From assembly GCF_014648115.1 (NCBI RefSeq), contig NZ_BMQM01000006.1, forward strand, positions 1 through 64,000: DNA of 64,000 nt, written 5' to 3'. Below are positions 43,873 through 52,230 of this stretch, in pieces. This DNA comes from Deinococcus seoulensis. Its GTDB lineage: Bacteria > Deinococcota > Deinococci > Deinococcales > Deinococcaceae. A model generated the notes under the pieces. The model ran no database searches. It saw only the letters and a list, made by a program, of their open reading frames with translations, and was not told the DNA's origin. Numbering within the stretch: the first letter of the stretch is position 1; each line of letters starts with the position of its first letter. The translations under genes and the position numbers were made by a program.

Positions 43873-44451
43873 ATGAACGACCTGCACCTGAACGATCACC
43901 GCCCCAGCGACCCGGTCAGTCTGGTCGTCCGCCGCCGCATCCGCCCCGGCCGGGAAGCCGAGTACGAATCCCTGCTGACCGAGGCGAACGCCCTGCTGGC
44001 CCGCATTCCCGGTCACCGGGGCACCGGCGTCGTGCGCCCCCCGCCCGGCGAGCACGAGTACACCCTGCTGGCCCGTTTCGAGTCCCTGAGTGCCGCTGCC
44101 GACTGGGAACTCTCGCCGGAACGCGCCGACTGGCTCGCGCGCATCGCGCCGCTGGTCGACGAGCACGTCAGTTTCGAGAAACAACCGGGCCTGGACTTCT
44201 GGTTCACGCCGCCCGCCGCGCCCAGGTTGCGCCAGCCGCCCCGCTGGAAGATGGCGCTGCTGACCCTCGCGGCGCTGTACCCGGTGAGCGTCAGCACGTC
44301 ATGGCTGTTCGGGGAGGCCCTGAAACCCTGGCTGGGGCACTGGCCCATGCCCGTGCGGGCGCTGCCGCAGATGATCGTGGTCGTGCTGTCCATGACCTAC
44401 CTCGTCATGCCCGCCGTGACCCGCTGGGCCACCCCCTGGCTGCGCCGCTGA
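43873..44451 (+). CDS. Antibiotic-biosynthesis-monooxygenase-fold membrane protein
   Basis: A 192-aa protein. Residues about 15-110 form an ABM (dimeric alpha/beta barrel) domain (VSLVVRRRIRPGREAEYESLL, PGHRGTGVVRPP, YTLLARFESLSAAADW). Two membrane helices follow (KMALLTLAALYPVSVSTSW, ALPQMIVVVLSMTYLVMPAVTRW). ABM domains act as heme-degrading or cofactor-free oxygenases or as sensors; this membrane-anchored form is common but uncharacterised. It starts 16 bases after hisD. Its last 16 coding bases are duplicated just after the stop. Confidence 0.85.
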   Translation: MNDLHLNDHRPSDPVSLVVRRRIRPGREAEYESLLTEANALLARIPGHRGTGVVRPPPGEHEYTLLARFESLSAAADWELSPERADWLARIAPLVDEHVSFEKQPGLDFWFTPPAAPRLRQPPRWKMALLTLAALYPVSVSTSWLFGEALKPWLGHWPMPVRALPQMIVVVLSMTYLVMPAVTRWATPWLRR

Positions 44452-44471
44452 TGGGCTGGCTGCGCCGCTGA
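44436..44471 (+). repeat. 20-bp tandem duplication at the end of the ABM gene
   Basis: CTGGCTGCGCCGCTGA occurs at 44436-44451, where it includes the gene's stop codon, and again at 44456-44471, separated by TGGG. A stop codon is therefore duplicated immediately downstream. Confidence 0.9.
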
Positions 44472-44555
44472 CGGGCACCCGGATTCCGGACAGGAAGGGG
44501 GGCATCCGGGTACGTGCCCAGATGCCCCCCTCCTCGTACGGGTTCCGTTTGTTTC

Positions 44556-44613
44556 CCACTCGTTTCGCTCGGATTGAACGGCTTTGTAAGCCATTCACTC
44601 GGAGTCCGTATCA
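44556..44613 (-). repeat. Stop-codon-associated palindromic repeat, short form (copy 4, reversed)
   Basis: On the minus strand it begins TGATACGGACTCCGAGTGAA and contains the GAATGGCTT...AAGCCGTTCAA stem, ending near GAGCGAAACGAGTGG. The first TGA (44611-44613) is the stop codon of the receiver-LC7 gene. It corresponds to the left part of the longer copies. Confidence 0.85.
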
Positions 44614-45471
44614 GTTCAGCTGGGCGCCCTGCCAGCCGTGCACGGCGGCGGCGTCGCTGGCGGCGGCCAGCAGCGTCACGAGCTGCCCGTCGCGGTAGGG
44701 GGTCAGCAGCAGCGTCTGCTGGCCGTACGTGACCTGTACGCCGCTCAGGTCGCCGCGGTTCAGGTGGAAGCTGGCGGTGGCGGCGGCCGTCACCAGGAAG
44801 CGGGCGTACATGCCGAAGTTCTCGGAGAGGGCCTCGCCGAACGCGTCCTGGCGTTCGCCGTCGGCGTCGTACAGCACCGCGCCGAGCACGCCGGGAACGG
44901 CGCGCAGCGAGGCCAGCGGCCCGCTGTGGGTGTGCGTCGGGGCGGCCGGTGCGGGTGAGGCGGGCACCGGTGCGGCGGGGGCAGGCACGGCAGGGGCAGC
45001 GGCGGCCTGCGGGGCAGGAACCGGGGCGGGCTCACTGACCGCCGGGACAGGATCACTGCTGGCGGGGGTGTCCTGGCGCCGCGCGAGGGCGGCCTGCAGG
45101 TGCGGTTCGATGGCGGGCAGCAGTTCGGTGGGCGTGAAGGGTTTGCGCAGCACGCCGCAGGCTCCGGCGTTGCTGGCGTCACGCTGGGTCACGTCGTCCA
45201 CGATGCCGCTCATGAGCATCACGGGAATGTTCAGCTGACGGTCACCCAGGATGCGGGCCAGTTCCAGGCCGCTCATGCCGGGCATCAGGATGTCGGCCAG
45301 GATCATGTCGGGCAGCGGTTCGAGGTTCAGCAGGGCGTTCTCGGCGCTGTCGGCCATGCGGACCACGTAGCCCTGCGGGGCCAGGATGCGTTCCAGGGCC
45401 TTGCGGACGCTGACGCTGTCGTCGACGACCAGGATGGTGGTGGGGGTGGGGGGCAGGTCAGACGGGTTCAT
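44611..45471 (-). CDS. Response regulator with C-terminal Roadblock/LC7 domain
   Basis: A 286-aa protein. An N-terminal receiver (residues about 10-125) has D17-D18, phosphoacceptor D60 in MILADILMPGMSGLE and K in GVLRKPFTP. An Ala/Pro linker (about 135-185) leads to a C-terminal LC7/MglB-like domain (GPLASLRAVPGVLGAVLYDADG to TLLLTPYRDGQLVTLLAA). LC7 proteins regulate small Ras-like GTPases such as MglA in motility and polarity. Its ATG overlaps the stop of the PATAN gene (ATGA). Its own stop is the start of an interspersed repeat. Confidence 0.88.
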   Translation of the reverse strand: MNPSDLPPTPTTILVVDDSVSVRKALERILAPQGYVVRMADSAENALLNLEPLPDMILADILMPGMSGLELARILGDRQLNIPVMLMSGIVDDVTQRDASNAGACGVLRKPFTPTELLPAIEPHLQAALARRQDTPASSDPVPAVSEPAPVPAPQAAAAPAVPAPAAPVPASPAPAAPTHTHSGPLASLRAVPGVLGAVLYDADGERQDAFGEALSENFGMYARFLVTAAATASFHLNRGDLSGVQVTYGQQTLLLTPYRDGQLVTLLAAASDAAAVHGWQGAQLN

Positions 45472-46226
45472 GAGGCCTCCAGGGCGGCGTTGGGTGATGT
45501 TGCCTGAGAATGATCGATCTGCACGGCGGCTTCCATCAGCAGGCGGGACGTGGGAAGCGTGATCTGTTTAGGGTACCCGTTCAGGGCGTCGGGGGAAATC
45601 AGGTGGAAGCGGAACTCGCCGGGCCCGGAGACGGTCAGCAGGTGCGTGGCGGCCTGGGTGGGGTTCAGGTCCGCGAATTCCGCGTCGATGATCTCACCCC
45701 GGCGCAGCACCAGGTGCGCGGGTTGCGCGCCCAGGTGCAGGATCAGCAGGCCCGTCAGTTGCAGGTCCTGGGTGCACAGCAGCACGTCGGTCAGGCCCAG
45801 CGAGGTCAGGGTGCCGTGCATGGCGGCGGCGTCCGGGTCGGCCCAGCGGGGCGCGGTCAGTTCGCCCAGGCGGGCCAGGGCGCGGGCCAGGCCCTCGGGC
45901 ACGCTCAGTCCGGCGGGCACGGTCACGTCGTGCGGGCCGCCGTAGCGTTTGGGCAGTTGCGCGCCGGGAATCAGGACGATGGTCTCGGCGCTGGCCGGGT
46001 CGTCCCGCAGGATCTCGTGCAGGTCGGCCGGGCTGAGGTCCTCGAGGTGCGGGTCGATGATCACCAGGTACGGTTTCTCGCGTTCGATCTGCGTCAGGGC
46101 GTGCAGGCCCCCGGCGGCGGTGGTGGCGGTCCAGCCGGCCACTTCGATCAGCGCGGCGTGTGACAGGGCGCGTGACAGGTGCGGCGAGACCACCAGGCAG
46201 CAGCTGTCGGAACCTCCCCAGGTCAT
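45468..46226 (-). CDS. Degenerate receiver plus DUF4388 (PATAN) protein
   Basis: A 252-aa protein. The first 120 residues look like a receiver fold (CLVVSPHLSRALSHAALIEVAGW, KPYLVIIDPHLEDLSPADLHEIL), but the acidic pocket is replaced by S-P-H, so phosphorylation is doubtful. The rest (MHGTLTSLGLTDVLLCTQDLQLTGLLIL, GEIIDAEFADLNPTQAATHLL, GEFRFHL) matches the DUF4388/PATAN domain found in cyanobacterial and Deinococcus motility regulators. It overlaps the genes on both sides by ATGA, fixing the operon and the start. Confidence 0.82.
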   Translation of the reverse strand: MTWGGSDSCCLVVSPHLSRALSHAALIEVAGWTATTAAGGLHALTQIEREKPYLVIIDPHLEDLSPADLHEILRDDPASAETIVLIPGAQLPKRYGGPHDVTVPAGLSVPEGLARALARLGELTAPRWADPDAAAMHGTLTSLGLTDVLLCTQDLQLTGLLILHLGAQPAHLVLRRGEIIDAEFADLNPTQAATHLLTVSGPGEFRFHLISPDALNGYPKQITLPTSRLLMEAAVQIDHSQATSPNAALEAS

Positions 46227-48958
46227 GCGCTCACCTTCCCGGCGGGCAGCAGCGCGGTCAGGCGGCGTTGCAGCAGGCGTTCCTCGGCGGGTTTGGCGAG
46301 GTAGTCGCTGGCGCCGAGTTCCATGGCAAGCTGCTGGTGTTTCTCGCCGGCGCGGGTGGTCATGATCACGACCGGCAGTCCCGTGTGCGCGGGGCTGCTG
46401 CGTACGGCGCGCAGGAGCTCGAAGCCGTTCATGCGGGGCATCTCGAGGTCGCTGAGCAGCAGGTCGGCGCGTTCCCCGGCCAGCAGGCGTTCCAGGGCTT
46501 CCTGGCCGTCGCTGGCGGTGGTGACCTGGAAGCCGAAGCGTTCGAGGCTGCGGCCCACGTGGCGGCGCACGCTGAGGCTGTCGTCGACCAGCAGGATGTG
46601 CGCGGCGGCGGTGGGGGCGGCCGTGCGGCGCTCGGCGCGGCGCACGCCACGGGCGCTGGCCTGCGCCAGTCCGGCCGGGTCGAGAATCGCGACCGGGAAG
46701 GCGCGGCCCGACGCGTCGTTCAGGGTGGTCATGCCGCTCAGGTACCCCAGGTTGCCCAGCAGTTGCCCGGCGGGACGCAGCACGATTTCCTCGAGGCTCA
46801 GGAACTCGTCGACCAGCAGGTGCAGGGTCCCGGCGCCGTGCTCGCCGGCCAGCGCGACGCGGGCCACGTAGCGGACGCTGGCGGGCGCCTCGCCCCACAG
46901 GTCGTTCAGGTCCACGCTGCCGGCGGGGGCCTCGCCGTCCAGGACGCTCATGCCCTGCATCTGCGAGGCGAGGATGGCGACGCGTTGCGTGCCGACGCGC
47001 ATGACCAGCACGTCCGTGATCTGCTGCGCGACCGGGACGTGCAGGGTGATGGCGGTGCCCTGGCCGGGCTGGCTGCGCAGGTTCACGCGGCCGCCCATGC
47101 GGGCGATGGCGTCGCGTACGGCGTCCATGCCGACGCCACGTCCGGCTTCCTGCGTGACCTGCCCGGCGGTGCTGAGGCCCGGCAGGAACACCAGTTGCGC
47201 GGTCTGGTCGTCGGTGTACGCGGCGAGTTCCCCGGCGCTGGCGTGCCCGGACTGAAGGGCGCGCTGGCGCAGGGCGTCGAAGTTCAGTCCGCGTCCGTCG
47301 TCCTGCACGGTCACGCTGAGGTGTCCGTCGGCCACGCGGGCGTTCACGCTGACCTGCAGGCGGCCGGGTTTGCCCTGCGCGGCGCGTTCTTCCGGCGCCT
47401 GCCCGCCGTGCACGGCGGCGTTGGTGAGCAGGTGCAGCAGCGCCTCGCCCAGCGGTCCGGCGTGCTGCGCGTCGATCAGGCTGTCCTCGCCGTGAATGGT
47501 GAGGGTCAGGTCGTCGCGGCGGCCCGCCCAGCGGTGCAGGGGCGCGGTGACGCGGCTGACCGGCAGCAGGCGGGCGCGGCTGAGTTCCACGCGCAGCTGG
47601 CGGGTCAGTTTTTCCAGGCTGGTCAGTTCGTCGCCCAGCGCGCTGATGCCCTGCGCGGTCTGGGCGCGGATCTCGGTCAGGTCGGCGCTCAGTTCGGTCA
47701 CGGCGCGCGCCAGGATGTTCAGGTCGTCGTACGTGTCGAGTTCCAGCGCCCCGAAGTCCGCGAGGCGGTCCTGGAGTTGCAGGTCCCCGGCCGGGCGGGC
47801 GGTTGGGCCTCCTGCACCGGCGTTGCCCGCTCCCATGCCTGCGCCCATGCTGCCGCCGGGTGTCAGGTGGGGGTTCAGGTAGCGTTCCTCGAAGTCGCGC
47901 ACGGTGCGCTGCACGCGTTCGTGCGCGGCGTCCAGGCTTCCAGAGAGCGCCTGCTGGCGCAGGAACAGGCCGTTCAGGCGGGCGCGGCTGGCGACCAGTC
48001 CGGCCACGTCGTCCAGCATGCCGTCCAGGCGGGCGCTGTCCACGCGCACGCTCAGGCGGGTTTCGCTGCGGGCGGTGTCGGTGGGCGTGACCGGGACCGG
48101 CAGGGCCGGGGCCTGACCGCCCAGCAGCGCGGCCACGCTGGCGCGGTAGGTCTGCACGCGGTCCGTCTGCGAGCCCAGGCGGCCCTCGGCGTGAGCCAGG
48201 ACCGCCTCGGCCACGTTCAGGCCGTCCTCGAGCAGCGGCAGCGCGCGGTCCAGGGGAATGCCGTCCTCCCGGGCGCTGGACATCAGGTCTTCCAGGGCGT
48301 GACCGGTGTCCGCAAGGTCCTGCAACCCCACCATGGCGCTGCTGCCTTTCAGGGTGTGCGCCGCGCGGAACAGCGCGGTCAGGTCCGGGGTGTCCGAATC
48401 CAGGCCCTGGCGGAGCGCGGCGGTCAGTTCGGCCGCTTCCGGCCCGAAGTCCTCCCAGATGGGTGCGTTGATGACCGCGAAGGGTTGCTCCTCGCGCAGA
48501 TCGCTCAGGGCGTCGCGGGCCTTGAGTTCGAAGGGATGGGCCTGCAGCAGCGCCGTGACGTGCTGCGGGCCGTCCTTGTGCGCGAACATCAGGCCCACGT
48601 CGCCCTCGCCCTCGCCGCGTTCGATGCGGTCCAGGGCGGTGTTCAGGCACCCCACGGCGCGTTCGAGCACCTCGGTGATGTGCGGCACGGCCGTCTCGGG
48701 GAAGCTGGCGCGGCCTTCCATCAGGCGTTCGAGCAGGCCGGCCAGCGCGGCGGTCTGCGGGTAGCCGTACAGGCCGGCGGTGCCCTGCAGGCGGTGGCCG
48801 AGCACCCACAGGGTTTCCATGGCCTGCATGCGGGTGGTGGGCATCCACAGGTCGACGGTCGCGTCCTCGAGCCCGGCCGTGACGCTGCGGGCGTCTTGCA
48901 GGTACGTGGCGGTCAGGTCCGCGTCCAGGGTGACCGGGTTGTAGGGAACGGACGTCAT
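46223..48958 (-). CDS. CheA-type hybrid histidine kinase with two HPt domains and a receiver
   Basis: A 911-aa ChpA-like kinase. It has two N-terminal HPt domains, with H55 in VLGHRLQGTAGLYGY and H201 in LFRAAHTLKGSSAMVGL. After a long linker come a dimerisation helix pair, the kinase domain (LLHLLTNAAVHG, VQDDGRGLNFDALRQ, GRGVGMDAVRDAI), a CheW-like domain (VLVMRVGTQRVAILASQ) and a C-terminal receiver (HILLVDDSLSVRRH, LLLSDLEMPRMNG, SDYLAKP). This order is that of Pil-Chp kinases controlling type IV pili rather than flagellar CheA. ATG at 48958 is chosen; TGA at 46223 overlaps the next gene. Confidence 0.93.
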   Translation of the reverse strand: MTSVPYNPVTLDADLTATYLQDARSVTAGLEDATVDLWMPTTRMQAMETLWVLGHRLQGTAGLYGYPQTAALAGLLERLMEGRASFPETAVPHITEVLERAVGCLNTALDRIERGEGEGDVGLMFAHKDGPQHVTALLQAHPFELKARDALSDLREEQPFAVINAPIWEDFGPEAAELTAALRQGLDSDTPDLTALFRAAHTLKGSSAMVGLQDLADTGHALEDLMSSAREDGIPLDRALPLLEDGLNVAEAVLAHAEGRLGSQTDRVQTYRASVAALLGGQAPALPVPVTPTDTARSETRLSVRVDSARLDGMLDDVAGLVASRARLNGLFLRQQALSGSLDAAHERVQRTVRDFEERYLNPHLTPGGSMGAGMGAGNAGAGGPTARPAGDLQLQDRLADFGALELDTYDDLNILARAVTELSADLTEIRAQTAQGISALGDELTSLEKLTRQLRVELSRARLLPVSRVTAPLHRWAGRRDDLTLTIHGEDSLIDAQHAGPLGEALLHLLTNAAVHGGQAPEERAAQGKPGRLQVSVNARVADGHLSVTVQDDGRGLNFDALRQRALQSGHASAGELAAYTDDQTAQLVFLPGLSTAGQVTQEAGRGVGMDAVRDAIARMGGRVNLRSQPGQGTAITLHVPVAQQITDVLVMRVGTQRVAILASQMQGMSVLDGEAPAGSVDLNDLWGEAPASVRYVARVALAGEHGAGTLHLLVDEFLSLEEIVLRPAGQLLGNLGYLSGMTTLNDASGRAFPVAILDPAGLAQASARGVRRAERRTAAPTAAAHILLVDDSLSVRRHVGRSLERFGFQVTTASDGQEALERLLAGERADLLLSDLEMPRMNGFELLRAVRSSPAHTGLPVVIMTTRAGEKHQQLAMELGASDYLAKPAEERLLQRRLTALLPAGKVSA

Positions 48959-49037
48959 GGCTGGTTTCCTCTCAGGGCGTGAAGGGGGGCGGGCGGAGGG
49001 ACAGGGGGCCACGCGGGCAGGCGTGACCCCCGTACGT

Positions 49038-51251
49038 TCAGCTGGGCAGCTTGAAGCGCGACAGGCTCTGCAGCAGGTTCTGCGCGAGGTGCTGCAGGCG
49101 CTGCGCGGCGTCACGGCCCTGCTGCACGCTCTCGTGCGACTGCTCGGCCACCTGACCGATCTGCTGCACCGATTCGCTCACCTGCTCGACGCTGCGCACC
49201 TGTTCGGTGGTGGCGGCGTTGATTCGTTCCGCGAACTGCGCGGCCTGCGCGGCCAGCGTGCCCAGTTCCTCGATGCGCTCCCCGGCGGTCGCGGCGACGC
49301 GGTAGCCCTGTTCCACCTCGCGGGTGCCGTCTTCCACGCTGGTGACGACCTCCGTGATTTCCAGCTGCACCGTGCGGATCAGGCTGGCGATGCGCGCGGT
49401 GGCCTGCGCGGAGGAGTCCGCGAGTTTACGCACTTCGTCTGCCACGATCGCGAAGCGGCTGCCGGCGGCCCCTGCACCGGCCGCCTCGATGGAGGCGTTC
49501 AGTGCCAGAAGGTTGGTCTGGCTGGACAGGCGCGAGATGGTGTCCACGATTTCCTGAATTTCCAGCGAGCGTTCACCCAGCGTCTTGATTCGGCGGGACA
49601 CGCCCTGCACCTCGCGGCGGATGTTCTGCATGCCGTCCAGGGTGCCCAGCACGGCCTCGCGACCCTGCTGGGAGGCCGCGAGCGCCTGGCGGGCGGATTC
49701 GGCGCTCTGGCGGGCGGCGTCGGCCATCTCGCGGAAGCCTTCGGTCACGGCCTGCACCTGCTCGGCCACGCGGCGCGTTTCGGCGGTGGTGGTGTCGGCG
49801 CCGCGCACGATCTGGTCGGTGGTGCCCAGCATCTCGCGGCTGGCGGACGTCACGGACGCCGAGGCTTTCTGCACCTCGCCCAGAACGGCGCCCAGCTCGT
49901 CGACCATCACGTTGATGGAGTCCACGACGTTCCCCAGCACGTCCTCACTGACGACGCCGCGGCGGGTCAGGTCGCCGCCCGCGATGTCCATGGTCACGTC
50001 CAGGAACGAGCCGATGTTGCCCTGCAGGCGCTGCGCTTCTTCACGTTCGGCGACGTTCTTCTGTTCGTTGGCGCGCAGCTGCGCGGTCGCGTTGTTGAAG
50101 GTGTAGGCCATGAAGCCCAGTTCATCGCGGGTCTGCACGGGCACCTGCACGTTCAGGTCGCCCTGGGTCAGGGCGCGGCTGGCGCGGGTCAGTTCCGAGA
50201 GGGGCTTGACGATCGAGCGTGACAGGCGGATCAGCAGCGTGAACGCCAGGATCAGCGCGGCGGCCACCAGCGTCAGCGCGATCAGCAGTTGCCGTCTGGC
50301 GTCGTCCACGCGCTCTTGCAGCAGGCCGCCCAGGACCTTGGTGCCCACGTTCAGGGTGGCGGTGCCTTTCAGTGACGCGCCGTCCTCGATGCTGCTGGCG
50401 TTCACGCCGTTCAGGGTGCCTTTCTCGACCGCTGCGTTCAGGTCGGCCAGGACCGGGGTCAGGGAGTCCGCGAAGGTCTGCGCGGACTTCCCGAGGGTGT
50501 CTTCCAGGGCGGGGTTCACGCGCACGGCGCGTTCCACGCTGGACTGGTAGGCGACCAGCGCGCTTTCCATCTGCACGTTCAGGCGGCGGATCAGTTCCAG
50601 GTAGGCGCTGTCGTCACCGGGTTCGCGCAGGCCCGCCTCGGCGGTCAGGCTGGCCACGTGCAGGCGGGTCAGGATTTCCGGCAGGATTCGCAGCGTGGCG
50701 TCCATGGTGAAGAAGGTGTCGGCGACCGGGTCGAGCATCAGGCCCGACTGGGTCAGGGCGTCCTCGGTCATGCCGCGCTGGTAGTTGGCGGTCAGGCTGC
50801 TGAAGGCCTGCACGATGCTCAGGTCGGCCTGCGTGCCGATGGCGTCGGGCAGCACCTTCCACTCCTTGCGGAACTCCTCGATGCGGCTGCGGTAGATGGG
50901 GTCCACCATGGGTTCCAGGGCGTCCAGCGCGGCGTCCACGCCAGCGGCGGACTTCTCGGCGCGGGCGGTGTCCCCTTCGAGCGCGCCGTCCATGAAGGCG
51001 TTCACGTTGTTGCTGATGGCGCTGAGCGGCCCGAACAGTTGCAGGCCGCTCAGTTCGCGCTGCGCGAAGCTGATGTTGCTCTGCTGCCCGGCCAGCATGA
51101 TGCTCACCAGGATGGTCAGCGGCACGCCGAAGGCCAGCGCGGTCAGCGAGAGTTTCTGACCCACGCGCAGTTGTCCCAGCCAGCCGACGCGCTGATCCTG
51201 GGCGGTGCGGGAAGGGCGGGACAGTCGGGCAGTCTGGAACTGGAGTTGCAT
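49038..51251 (-). CDS. Methyl-accepting chemotaxis protein (PilJ-like)
   Basis: A 737-aa receptor. Helix 1 (about residues 34-54, LTALAFGVPLTILVSIMLAG) and helix 2 (about 315-340, LLIALTLVAAALILAFTLLIRL) flank a helical periplasmic domain. HAMP domain(s) follow (SIVKPLSELTRASRALTQGDLNV), then a signalling domain whose hairpin tip reads ISRLSSQTNLLALNASIEAAGAGAAGSRFAIVADEVRKLA. It should sit in arrays with the CheW and CheA proteins encoded beside it. No CheR or CheB is in the cluster, so adaptation enzymes are absent or elsewhere. Confidence 0.95.
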   Translation of the reverse strand: MQLQFQTARLSRPSRTAQDQRVGWLGQLRVGQKLSLTALAFGVPLTILVSIMLAGQQSNISFAQRELSGLQLFGPLSAISNNVNAFMDGALEGDTARAEKSAAGVDAALDALEPMVDPIYRSRIEEFRKEWKVLPDAIGTQADLSIVQAFSSLTANYQRGMTEDALTQSGLMLDPVADTFFTMDATLRILPEILTRLHVASLTAEAGLREPGDDSAYLELIRRLNVQMESALVAYQSSVERAVRVNPALEDTLGKSAQTFADSLTPVLADLNAAVEKGTLNGVNASSIEDGASLKGTATLNVGTKVLGGLLQERVDDARRQLLIALTLVAAALILAFTLLIRLSRSIVKPLSELTRASRALTQGDLNVQVPVQTRDELGFMAYTFNNATAQLRANEQKNVAEREEAQRLQGNIGSFLDVTMDIAGGDLTRRGVVSEDVLGNVVDSINVMVDELGAVLGEVQKASASVTSASREMLGTTDQIVRGADTTTAETRRVAEQVQAVTEGFREMADAARQSAESARQALAASQQGREAVLGTLDGMQNIRREVQGVSRRIKTLGERSLEIQEIVDTISRLSSQTNLLALNASIEAAGAGAAGSRFAIVADEVRKLADSSAQATARIASLIRTVQLEITEVVTSVEDGTREVEQGYRVAATAGERIEELGTLAAQAAQFAERINAATTEQVRSVEQVSESVQQIGQVAEQSHESVQQGRDAAQRLQHLAQNLLQSLSRFKLPS

Positions 51252-51334
51252 GGGTGAACCTCCGGGGGGAAGGGAGCGGCCTGGGGGCAGCGGAGCGGGG
51301 GGCGGGCAGGGACGGACAGGAAGGCGGGCGGGGG

Positions 51335-51721
51335 TCAGCCCAGGGAGTCGCGCAGTTCGCGGGCCAGCACGGGCGGGTTCAGCAGCGGACCGCCGGGCAA
51401 GTCGATCAGCAGGGCGCTGCTGACGGGCGGGGTGGGCAGCGCCGTGACGCCGAACACCTCGTTGACCAGCAGGGCCACGCGGTCCCCTTCGAGGCTGGTC
51501 AGGACCATCAGGCGGGGCTCGTCGGCGGCAGGTTCGCCGGGCAGCAGCGGGGCGAGGTTCACCAGCGGCACGGCGCGCCCCTGCACGGTGGTCAGGCCCA
51601 GCAGGAGCGGCTCGCCGTTCGGGAGGGGCGCGACCGGTCCGAGTTCGGCGATGGTCTGCTCGCCCGAGAGGGGCAGGGCCAGCCTCTCGCCCTGAATGCG
51701 GACCAGCAGCGCGTCGGGCAT
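51335..51721 (-). CDS. CheW-like coupling protein
   Basis: A 128-aa protein with a CheW-like beta-barrel: LLVRIQGERLALPLSGEQTIAEL, LLLGLTTVQGRAVPLVNLAPLL and LMVLTSLEGDRVALLVNEVFGV. It would couple the receptor to the CheA-type kinase. The ATG (51719-51721) shares one base with the TGA of the response regulator gene, so expression is coupled. It resembles PilI of Pil-Chp systems by position. Confidence 0.88.
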   Translation of the reverse strand: MPDALLVRIQGERLALPLSGEQTIAELGPVAPLPNGEPLLLGLTTVQGRAVPLVNLAPLLPGEPAADEPRLMVLTSLEGDRVALLVNEVFGVTALPTPPVSSALLIDLPGGPLLNPPVLARELRDSLG

Positions 51722-52083
51722 CAGCCGATCAGTTTGGCGATCACGCCGTGCAGCTGGTCCGGGGTGTAGGGCTTGACGATGTAATCGTCGGCTCCCTGAC
51801 GCAGGCCCCATTTCACGTCGGTTTCGTTGCCCTTGCTGGACACGAACACGACCTTCAGGGACTCCATGCCGGGCTGGCGACGCAGGCCGCGCACGACCTC
51901 GTAGCCGTTGCGGCCGGGCATCACGACGTCCACCATCAGCAGGTCGGGTTTGACCTGCTCGGCCACGGCTTCCACCTGCGCGGGGTCGTTCAGGGCGGTG
52001 ACGGTGTGGGCGCTGCCGTTCAGGGCGGCTTCCATGAATTTCAGGTCGGCGGGGGAGTCATCAACGATCAGGATTCGTGCCAT
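51721..52083 (-). CDS. Single-domain response regulator (PilG/PilH/CheY-like)
   Basis: A 120-aa receiver with D8-D9 (ILIVDDSPADLKFMEAAL), phosphoacceptor D52 (LLMVDVVMPGRNGYEVV), S-S switch region (VVFVSSKGNETD) and K104 (DDYIVKPYTPDQL). It has no output domain and is the likely diffusible phosphate acceptor of the CheA-type kinase. It is the first gene of the tight part of the leftward cluster; the MHYT gene stops 147 bases upstream. Confidence 0.92.
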   Translation of the reverse strand: MARILIVDDSPADLKFMEAALNGSAHTVTALNDPAQVEAVAEQVKPDLLMVDVVMPGRNGYEVVRGLRRQPGMESLKVVFVSSKGNETDVKWGLRQGADDYIVKPYTPDQLHGVIAKLIG

Positions 52084-52230
52084 GCAGATTCAACTTCCTT
52101 TGGGGGCCGCGCCCCACTGGGTGGGGCCGGGCGCAACCGGAAAACCTTTCCGGGGAGGGGGCGAAACGGGAAGACGGAAACAGAAGAGGTGGGCGCGCGG
52201 CCCGCAGCGGGCGGGGGTCAGTCGGCCGGG

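Noticed and set aside
45468..48848. A 1126-codon minus-strand frame rich in Arg, Pro and Gly overlapping the chemosensory genes
   Set aside because: Its first two thirds are an out-of-frame reading of the CheA-type gene; only its last part is in frame with the real PATAN gene. Such low-complexity R/P/G frames are typical shadows in GC-rich DNA.
46160..48982. A 940-codon plus-strand frame opposite the CheA-type gene
   Set aside because: It is antisense to a gene with clear domains, is Gly/Val/Gln/His-rich, and shows no motif or ribosome site.
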